The notes below the pieces were generated by a model. It saw only the letters and a program-made list of their open reading frames with translations, had not been told where the DNA came from and did not search any database. The translations under genes and the position numbers were made by a program. A DNA stretch of 64,000 nucleotides from Macrotis lagotis (taxonomy: Eukaryota > Chordata > Mammalia > Peramelemorphia > Peramelidae): contig NC_133660.1 in the NCBI RefSeq assembly GCF_037893015.1, positions 161,194,937 to 161,258,936 on the forward strand, read 5' to 3'. Shown here in pieces: positions 56,363 through 64,000 of this stretch (the first letter of the stretch is position 1; the number at the start of each line of letters is the position of its first letter).

Positions 56363-57341
56363 CAGTGGTGGGATTCAGCCGGTTCGCAGGAGTTTGGCAG
56401 AACCAATACCTAATTTTATGTTGAGTTCAACAAACTGGTTGTTAAAATGACACTTCTAATAAGGGTTCTCTGGCCTGGGAAGACACCCAATGTAGAAATC
56501 ACAAATTTACATTCTTTACTCTTTTTTAACATTCTTCTGCGCAACAGATTTTCTAAGCACAGGTTATAATATTCATTCCATCCATGGATGAAAAAAATTG
56601 ATGAAACTATTCTTGTAATTATTTATTCATTTCTTAAAACTCATTATACCTTTGATGAAATATTATATTTTTCATCCCCTCATTTTTGTTACTTCAGGAA
56701 AAAAACATAAAGAGAAAAAGTGACAAACAACCAAGGGGGTGACAAACTAATATTTGTTTCTGCTTTGTTTTATACCCAAAATTCCCTCAGTGTGCTGGTG
56801 TTCCCCTGTACAGTGAAACCAATAGGAAACTGGGACATAATGAACCAACAGAGATATAAATTTCAAGGATATCTTACCCATTTCAGAAACCATGGAAGTA
56901 GAAGAAAAAAAAAAGAATAGATGAATGAGTTTTGGTTCTGCATATGTTGTGGTCCAGTGACTGCTTTCACTCCATAATGATACATTTACTTACTGTGAGC
57001 AATATAATAGAATCTAGTTTTTTTTGTTTTGTTTTGTTTTGTTTTTTAGTTTTTGCAAGGCAATGGGGTTAAGAGGCTTGCCCAAGGCCACACAGCTAGG
57101 TAAGTATTAAGTGTCTGAGGCCGGATTTGAACTCAGGTACTCCTGACTCCAGGGCCAATGCTCTATCCACTGCACCACCTAGCTGCCCAGAATCTAGCTT
57201 TGTGTACCTCTTTTATTGTTCTTATCTGAGTATTAAATGCATGACATATTAAACTACCTTTTGGTATATCTTTCTGCAAACTTAAAACGGTCATTAGGGC
57301 AGAGAAGAACCAGTTGTTAATTTATTTGAATCCCACCTCTG
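56363..57341. mobile_element. Non-autonomous hAT-type DNA transposon
   Basis: Terminal inverted repeats cagtggtgggattca (56363-56377) and, in reverse, cagaggtgggattca (57327-57341) match at 14 of 15 bases. The subterminal regions are also related (aactggttgttaa near 56429, accagttgttaat near 57309). CAG-ends of this kind are typical of the hAT superfamily. No transposase is visible. It carries a SINE at 57018-57188. The flanking 8-mers do not match well, so the target duplication has decayed or is misplaced. Confidence 0.8.
57018..57188 (-). repeat. SINE inside the hAT element
   Basis: Antisense copy with a (GTTTT)n-type tail at 57018-57046 and head 'ccaccta' 'gctgccc' at the right. Target duplication agaatctag at 57009-57017 and 57189-57197. 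Confidence 0.93.
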
Positions 57342-57550
57342 CCTCTATGTAACAGTCTACAATTCTTTCATTATCCAACTTAACCTTCTAAGAGACATGT
57401 TCCAGCTTAATCAAGTCTTTCCTAAGATGTTTCCTAAGCTTTCCAAACCTGAACACATAGTTTTTACATGTATTCTAGTTAGAAGAACATCTGGCAGAAT
57501 TAGAAGATCCTTATTCTGGAAATTATGTTTCTCTATGAAGCTTAAGGTCA
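57342..57550 (-). mobile_element. CR1/L3-type LINE 3' part, right portion
   Basis: Resumes the antisense LINE: 'catgttccagcttaatcaag' and 'tctttcctaagatgtttcc' continue the CR1/L3 order broken at 56362. Confidence 0.6.
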
Positions 57551-57855
57551 CATTTGTTATTCTGTTGACCATATTATATTGCTGATTCATATTAACTTTC
57601 TAATTGAATGAAGTCTCCGAAATCTTATTTTTCAAAGAAGCTTCTATCTTACTTCTTATCTTACTTCTATCTTACTTCTCCCTTCATCCAATACTTGCAA
57701 AATTGCTTTCTTTTATTCAAGAGTAAAACTTTTCAGTTAATCTCATTAAATTTTAGCTTTTTTTTTTCCTCTCTGGCCCATTATTCTAACATTAAGGAAC
57801 CAGACAAAAGACAAATCTTTCCCCAGACAACAGGGGGGAATAAGGTGTATCTTAC

Positions 57856-57987
57856 AGGGCGAATTGGCAAATCATTTTCTCCTCTTTCAAAATATAACGT
57901 GTCTCTTTTGACCTTGGGTTCTGAAAGAGAGATTACTCTGGATGAGGGACGTGCATGCAGAGCAGCAGATGAAATCTTTGTTTCAAC
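57856..57987 (-). CDS. THEGL: THEGL internal coding exon (THEG repeat)
   Basis: 132-base exon, phase 0 at both ends, between the acceptor 'ttttccttgaacag' (57988-58001) and donor 'cct|gtaaga' (57850-57855). It encodes VETKISSAALHARPSSRVIS, LSEPKVKRDTLYFERGEN and DLPIRP. SSRVISLSEPK is a THEG-type unit. The PIRP end parallels 'LPMRPVQQP' of the next exon, so the exons repeat internally. The next exon (55384-55559) joins in frame after a 2.3-kb intron. The start codon and earlier exons are not seen; the gene continues beyond 64000 or in exons I could not recognise. A 174-codon + strand frame across this exon is antisense noise. Confidence 0.88.
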
Positions 57988-58001
57988 CTGTTCAAGGAAA
58001 A

Positions 58002-58199
58002 TAAAACAATACACATTGACTATTTACATAAGACATCAATCAGATCAATATTACATTTCTTGGCCTGATCAGTCAAAGACATTTCTTAGCAGGGTTAGTA
58101 AAAAGGAAATTGTGTGTATCCTAAGAGGATAATTGTGTGTGCCAATTTCAAATAATTTTTTTTCACAGAAACCTCATTGTAAAACTAAAAATCAGAAGG
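58002..58199. other. THEGL: THEGL intron, nothing recognised
   Basis: Intronic flank of the exon at 57856-57987. Confidence 0.45.
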
Positions 58200-58775
58200 A
58201 AAATAGATGATATGACATGTTATTTGGATAGCTTTCAAAAGAAAAAATGACAATCTATTTTGTCTTAACAAAACCAAAGTAGCTAGAAAAGATGAGAAAT
58301 TTCAAGTGAGAAAATATCTTTGCATCAAATATCTCTGATAAAAGTTTAATAACTAAGATAATTGAGGTTGAAGCAACTTTTAAGACTGAGTCATTTCCCA
58401 ATGAATAACAAGTCAAAGGATATGAACAAACAGTATTTGAAAGAAAAACTAAAAATTATCAGCAGCAATATAAAAGATTTTTGCAAATAACTAAAAATAT
58501 GAGAAATATAAATAAAAATAACTCAGAGGTTTCACCTCAACATCTTTCAATGTTTTAAAGATGATAAAAAGGGAAAATAGTCAAGGTTGGATGGATTGTG
58601 GGAAAACAGACAGACAAACAGACCAATATACAGACATATATACACACATTTTTGGTGAACTGGTAAACTGATTCATCATTATAGAAAATTCTGAGGAGAT
58701 ATGTGAGAAAAGTCACAAAATTGTTCATGCCTCATGTTCCCAATAACTTAAGGAGAGTAAATATGATCAATCTAT
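58200..58775 (+). mobile_element. Old L1 ORF2 C-terminal remnant
   Basis: Follows the order of 51590-51960: 'atctctgataaaagtttaat', 'gtcaaaggatatgaacaaac', 'ggttggatggattgtgggaa' and 'ttggtgaactggtaaactga'. Diverged, with stops in all frames. Confidence 0.6.
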
Positions 58776-58789
58776 CTATGAACATTCAG

Positions 58790-59480
58790 TAAGGACTGAC
58801 TATGTACCAACTACTATGATTCCCTGGGATTACAAAGATCAAAAGCAGACACACTTGCCCTCAGGGAATTTATAGTCTTTAAGAGGAAGCAACACATATA
58901 CATATAAGTAGATTCAAAATATATAAAATATATCTTTGAAGTATTTGAGTTGGAGACACTAATAACTGAAGGATCAGGAAAGGCTTTCTATGGGTGGTGA
59001 GGATGGGGTGGGAGAACACATTGATTGAACTTTGAAGGAAGCTAGGGATTCTATCTAAAGAGGTTGTATATGAAGAGGGCATGCATTCCAGGCAAATAGG
59101 GGACAGCCTCCGTTGCCAAGACACAAAGATAGGAGTTTGGATATCATGTGTTAGTAATAGCAGATAAGCTGGTGTGACTGAAATGATTAAGTGTGCTAAA
59201 GATAGAAATGGTGTCTGGAAAGACAGGCTGGAATAAGATTATTGGGGGTTTATAGACAAACAGAGGTGATTGCTTTTGATACTAGAAGTAACAGGAAGCT
59301 ATGGGAGCTTCTTAAGAAAGGAAGTAACATAGACTTAGGATTTAGTACCATCACTTTAGCAGCTCCTTGAAATATGGAATGGAAAGGGGAAGACATTAAG
59401 GCAGACTAGTCTGAAGGCTACAGCAGAGCAGGCAAGAGGCAAGAGGGTCTAAACCAAGGGCAGAGGTTGTGTGATTATAG
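58790..59480 (+). repeat. Old LINE-like interspersed repeat
   Basis: Long ordered similarity to a repeat with 'gattacaaagatcaaaagca', 'ccctcagggaatttatagtc', 'ggatcaggaaaggctttcta', 'gcatgcattccaggcaaata' and 'aggaagctatgggagcttct'. Partial copies lie at 13670-13990, 32080-32555 and 62850-63020. I recognise the pattern but not a certain family name. Confidence 0.5.
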
Positions 59481-60249
59481 AGAAGGGTATTGATGTAAGA
59501 AATACTGTAGTTGTAAAATTGACATGAATTAGTTAGTGATTGGATCAATGGGGAAAGGTCCCAAATATTTCAAAATATTCAGAGCAACAATTTTCATAGA
59601 AATCATAAAATAAACACAAAAGTTATCCATTGATTAGGGAAAGGCAAAAGAAATTATCATTATAGAATAGACTTTAATGAAATATTAGTGGTTCTTAAGA
59701 AATCTGAATATAATAGGAGAATTGAATGCATTCACCAATCAACCTGATATGGTTTCAGAGTACAAGGCACTACTAATTATCAGGACAATTAAAAATAGAA
59801 AAGAAAGTTTGTGTTCTCCAAAATTATGCATTCTAAGGGAGTTGTTGATCATTATTTCAATTCAACAATATTTATTGAATACTTCCTATGTGCAAAGTAA
59901 TGCTCCAAGTACTATAAAACCAATGGATTTATAATCTCATTAATTTGAATTAAATTGAATGTGCCCTCTATAATGTGCATCACAACTCATTCATGCCTAC
60001 TCTTCCTGTGCAAAAGGATCATCCAACTTGTTTTAAGGCCTGCCTCTCTTTCTCTTGACATCATGAGGATGTTAGTAGAGCACTAAGCCTGTCCATCTTA
60101 TCATTTCTTACCTTTATTATCTAACCAACCAACATATCTTCTTTTTTCCATCATGCATTTCCCTGATGACCTTTGCTATTCTTTTTCTTCAGAAATTTTG
60201 TAGCCTATTCATACCCATCATTAAACTTTCCATTTCCCTAGGTCATAGA
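59481..60249. other. THEGL intron or upstream, mostly unassigned
   Basis: An L2-like tail lies at 59855-59930 ('caacaatatttattgaatac'). No THEG-repeat exon was found here on the minus strand. Confidence 0.4.
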
Positions 60250-60359
60250 TATCTTCAATCCCTGAGAAACTATTTTTTATTTTTCTAATTATCTAACAAT
60301 GTTAGATTTTAGAAGCTTAGAAGATTTAGAACCTTTGATTCTGAGAGAATCCTAAGATT

Positions 60360-61030
60360 ATCAAAGGAGTTTTGCGACCTTTTGAAGGCAATCCAGATCA
60401 TTCTCCTCCCTCTTCCTGTTTAACTCTAGACCCAGAATACTGTACAGTCAGTCCCAAGTATATGTACCAATGGACAAGTTGTATAGATTATCTCTACAAT
60501 TTATTTAGTAATAGGCAATAGACATTTCAGCCACGTGGTCTTTCCTGGACAAATGGTCAGTCCAGGCTCTTCTGAGTAGCTATAGATTTTTTACAGGAGG
60601 TTCTGCACCATTTCAGAACTTGATGCAACCAAAACAATGTCATCTACTAGCAAGAATATGTGGAGTAATTTCTTCAACTTGAACTCTGTTCTGGATCTCC
60701 TCCATCACAGTAGTGAACATCTTTGATGACTAGATCTCCCTTCAACACAGAGTTGAACACCTTTGATGATCTCCCTATCTGATGTTTCATTTAATATTTA
60801 TGATCAAAAGATAATATGAAGAGAGTTAATGCTGTCATATCTTTCAAAGATATAATGATGAGTGAATGGGAAACATCTTGTTGGAAGAAAGCATTTAAGG
60901 CAGTATTTCAATCTACTAAATAAATTACTTTTTAATAATCAACAAACAATAGACACAATGAGATCTTATCTACATTACATCTTTCAGTCAATTGTGTAAA
61001 GGTAGATATGGTCCATTTTAGAATATGGAT
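60360..61030 (-). mobile_element. RTE-type LINE reverse-transcriptase remnant
   Basis: Minus-strand translation gives RTE RT blocks in order: 'MDHIYTFTQLTERCN' and 'LCLLFVDY' (about 60890-61020), 'SSKMFTTVMEEIQNRV' (about 60690-60740), the catalytic block 'LVDDIVLVASSSEMVQNLL' (about 60590-60655) and 'EEPGLTI' (about 60560). F-A-D-D has become L-V-D-D in reading, with stops and frame changes. RTE elements supply the tail of one SINE class in this window. Confidence 0.75.
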
Positions 61031-62059
61031 TGCAAAAGGTTGTTACCCACTAATGCCCTCAATCAATATGACTTCAATGTATAGATGAGTCTTATAAAGA
61101 TTGTATATAAATGGAAAGGTAGACATAGAGGTTATTTGTTGATATTCTATTGACCACCTTTCTTCAGTATTAATAATATCCAATCTCCCTTCTCCTATAA
61201 ATCAAGGCATACATGGAATATGAATTGGGTTCATGTTTTTGCATGCCTGTGTTATAAATATGTTTAGGATATTAATGTTATGAGTTCAAGTGTAGTAGCC
61301 CTATTTTCTTTGATGTTGAAAATAATTTTTTATTTTAAAAAATTGCAGTTTTTCTATTTTTCTTCTGATTGTTATCCTCCCATTTTTATTCTTAAATCCT
61401 CTTGAGATTAGTTCATTCTCTTGGCAAATTTCTTTAATATGATTTTATCTTCTACCACTTTTCCTTGCTTTATAAGACCATACTGCTCAAAATTATTCAT
61501 CATCCTCTTTTGCAAGATTTTATAAACAAGTTTAGATTCAGAACTGAAGTAGTATTTGGAACACAATATCTCTCTATTTGCAAAGTCCTACTCTGATGCC
61601 CCTCAGGGGAAAAAATGTGATTTGGAGTCTTCAAAGACTATGGCAGCTGAATGTCAGCCCTTGCAATTTCAAATATACTAGAAAGGTTTTGAGTAAAACT
61701 TTGGCAACAGACTAAATCTACTTTCCAAGAACTAGTCTAGTTAAGTACAGTGAAGTTTATCACCAACAGCTATTCACATGGTTATTAATTCCTTGATTAT
61801 GGCAACCTGCAAAACAAAATAAAACATAAAATGGCTCCTAGTCCTATGTGATCCCCTTCCATTTCTGCAGTAACTGTAGCAAAATGAGAGAAAAGGAGTA
61901 GAAGATGCTAAGGATCCCACAATTTTTAGATCATCTTTAAATTTTTACTGACTGTTGATCTGCTAAAATATAAGAGCTTTATCTAATGACCAGCAAGTTG
62001 ACAGGCTGCTGTAGGAGCTAAATCATAATAGCCTTGACATTTTCACTATAAACAACCAA
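61031..62059. other. Unassigned, possibly more RTE sequence
   Basis: 61270-61520 on the minus strand is A-rich and lysine/asparagine-coding, which could be the poorly conserved RTE linker. I cannot support more than that. No exon seen. Confidence 0.35.
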
Positions 62060-62700
62060 AAAAAAAGGTGGAAGTTGCATCTAAGTGGAAGCATGACTCA
62101 AAGGTATACTTTGGAGGGACAAAGAAAGGAGCCGGCAGAATTGGTTTTATCATATACTCAAAGATTAAAAAAAAAATTTAATTCCCTGGACATTTGGTCA
62201 CTTGATATTGAAATACTCATGAAGATATTTGCAAAAAAAAAATCATGTGAACTTATATATTAACAGCAGTTGCAGAGGATCAAGAAGTAGAAAAATTCTA
62301 CAAAAAATTCTAAGACTCTACAAATTAAGTCAAGCTATACTTTGATACTTAGTGATTTTAGTATAGTAGTAGGAATAGGTGAGAAATAAATCAGAAAACA
62401 TGGGTTGGGAAGAAAGAATGAAAGCTATCAAGCAATATGCTTAAGTCTTATCTTTATCTATCTTGATTACTTCCTTTAAGAACTGATAGATTCCAGTCAT
62501 AGGACACACCAACATAATCTCAGAAAAATAAAACTGATTATACTTTAAAAGATATTACTGATGTGGGAGTCACCCATAAATCAGTTGTCTCTATATAATC
62601 AGATCTTATCAGAGCAAAGATCAGAATTAGCAAAGAGTTAGAATAAAAATATACAACTGAAAAAGTTAATCTTAACTCATTAAACAAGCATAACTAATAA
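62060..62700 (+). mobile_element. RTE-type LINE endonuclease remnant
   Basis: Plus-strand translation follows the RTE APE endonuclease: 'GRIGFIIYSKIKK' (62135), 'AVAEDQEVEKFYKKF' (62267), 'WVGKKE'-type segment (62405), and 'DVGVTHKSVV' then 'LIRAKIRISKELE' (62550-62645). The equivalents of the 'VMGDFNAKVG' motif are badly decayed. It is oriented opposite to the RT remnant at 60360-61030. Confidence 0.65.
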
Positions 62701-63129
62701 TAAAAAATAGTCAACATACAATAAAATGACATTGGAAGCAATTATAATAATTTTAAATAGAAGCCTAATTAACATAAATCAGCTTTCATAAGGACAAAAG
62801 AAAACAAAAAATGTCTTAGTCAATAAAACATACAAAAATGAAGCCAACATAGTCACTACCCTCAAGAAGCTTAAACTCTAATAAATAAACATTACATTAA
62901 CAATTAAAATGTAGAGAAGAATTTTAAGTGCTATAAGAAAGGTACTAGCAAAATATGACAGAATGTTAGAGATCTCTTCTGACTAAAGAGAAGGTAGCAT
63001 TTGAGTTGAGGATGGATAGATTATTAAAAAGTGGAGAGAATTAGCAAATACATAGATATGGGAAAAGGTAGGACAAGTTGGAAAAATAGTAAAAAGTTCA
63101 TTTTCACCAAGATTTTGAAAACAACTCAC
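62701..63129. other. Unassigned with old repeat fragment
   Basis: 62850-63020 ('actaccctcaagaagcttaa', 'gtagcatttgagttgagg') resembles the repeat at 58790-59480. The rest is AT-rich and unassigned. Confidence 0.4.
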
Positions 63130-63310
63130 ATTTCTATAATGATTTAAAATTTATAAAACAGTAAGGCATAATAAGTATTCCTATTTTACAGATAATAAAA
63201 CAGGATCAGAGAGGCTACATGACTTTCCTAGAATCACATAACTAATAACTTGTTAAGAGGCAGTTATTGAATTTAGACCCAAGTCTCTGGGTTCTAAATT
63301 CCATGTTTTT
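63130..63310 (-). repeat. MIR-type SINE
   Basis: 'attttacagataataaaaca', 'cctagaatcacataactaat' and 'gaatttagacccaagtctc' in antisense MIR order. Confidence 0.65.
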
Positions 63311-63368
63311 AATGCCATAAAAAAAGAGGCTGGTACAAGATTCTGAAAAATCTCAAAAGTTAGATTAA

Positions 63369-63480
63369 GGTACAAAATTTGGTACAAATTTTGGTAATTC
63401 ATTTAGTACAAAATTTAACATCATTAATGAGTTTTGGTACAAAATTTGGTACAAAATTTAACATCACTAATGAGTTTTGA
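63369..63480. repeat. Local 43-bp tandem duplication
   Basis: A unit containing 'gtacaaaatttaacatca' and 'taatgagttttg' starts at 63406 and again at 63449, nearly identical. A shorter related piece (ggtacaaaatttggtacaaa) precedes it. Confidence 0.85.
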
Positions 63481-64000
63481 GTAGGAAAGTGAAATAATCA
63501 GAGCTTTGCTTTAGCATGTAGGCTGAATTAAAGGTGACTGAAGTGGAGACAAAGACACTATTTAGGAAGATATTAAATTGTCCATATAAAAGATGGTGAA
63601 TGATTGAATTATGATAGTGGAGTTGAGAATTAAAAAATAAAGACTGCTACAAAGGATACTGTAATATTTGAAGACTCGGTGAATTTGGGATGTCTAGGAG
63701 ACAGTTTGGTGTGTAAGAATGGAGTTCTGGAAAAAGCCTGGTGTTGGGAATATTCATGTGTGAATCATCCATATAATGGTAATCACTGAAACCACAGCAG
63801 TGGTTATGATCACTGAGAAAAATGGCATAGGGAGAGGTGAGAAGAGAATCTTAAATGTTTACTAAGTCCAATGAACTGGGCCAACTGGTGAAGAACCAAA
63901 GAGAAAAGCAGGATGGCTTTTTGCTCTGAAAGGCCACATAGTCTAATAGGTGGCTCATATTCCTTAATATACCTCATACCTCTTAGATGTGTCATCTAAG
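63481..64000. other. Unassigned window end
   Basis: Partly like the purine-rich old repeat at 32080-32555 ('ttgggatgtctaggagacag' region). No exon or gene recognised. Confidence 0.4.

Noticed and set aside
57608-58132. 174-codon + strand open frame
   Set aside because: It is antisense to the THEGL exon 57856-57987 and has no domain. The minus-strand reading has splice sites and repeat motifs.
1-64000. CRISPR array, operon, phage or toxin system
   Set aside because: No regularly spaced repeats, ribosome-binding sites or compact gene runs; all evidence points to vertebrate nuclear DNA.
58002-64000. Further 5' THEGL exons
   Set aside because: No minus-strand segment with a THEG unit plus splice sites was found; regions looked at are L1, RTE or unassigned sequence.

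Overview
This window is mammalian nuclear DNA, most likely from a marsupial. The main clue is a dense population of a tRNA-derived SINE with a recognisable head (boxes near 'ggcggctaggtggcgcag' and 'gggttcaaatc') and a short A-rich or RTE-derived tail. It sits among young L1 and ORF1-only half-L1 copies, RTE and CR1/L3-type LINE remnants, MIR, L2 and hAT-type DNA transposons. I cannot fix the species. No prokaryotic, viral or plasmid gene organisation is visible.

Real genes occupy only about 0.5 kb of coding sequence. On the + strand, 8671-8748 is the last coding exon of HOPX, the homeodomain-only protein. Its 3'UTR runs to a poly(A) signal near 9443, and the preceding 8.7 kb is its intron. 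On the - strand, three exons belong to a THEG-repeat gene that I assign to THEGL (also called SPMAP2L): 57856-57987, 55384-55559 and the terminal exon 50012-50126. Their splice sites and phases agree exactly, and each carries the SPR/SSR-x3-L-(A/S) repeat signature. The two genes are therefore tail to tail, about 40 kb apart. From memory this is also the HOPX-THEGL arrangement in human 4q12.

Layout: 1-8670 is HOPX intron with MIR, L2, SINE, hAT and a TG repeat. 8671-9465 is the HOPX exon and 3'UTR. 9466-32937 is intergenic, with L1 3' ends, CR1/L3 pieces, nested SINEs, a 215-bp-arm inverted repeat at 16396-17215 and an LTR-like segment at 20505-21085. 32938-47115 is an L1-rich block: an ORF1-only element carrying a nearly complete L1 in its 3' poly(A), further L1 3' ends, and a minus-strand ORF1-only element. 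47116-58000 is the 3' end of THEGL, interleaved with L1, another ORF1-only element, and an L3-hAT-SINE nest. 58001-64000 is THEGL intron or upstream sequence with L1, older LINE material, and two RTE halves in opposite orientation.

I looked for a previously undescribed system and did not find a convincing one. The most unusual items are structural: the large inverted repeat, the ORF1-only elements, the insertion junctions with triple target duplication or flanking deletion, and one SINE copy with a strong T-to-C bias. Repeat family names are from recognition by eye, without a library search.
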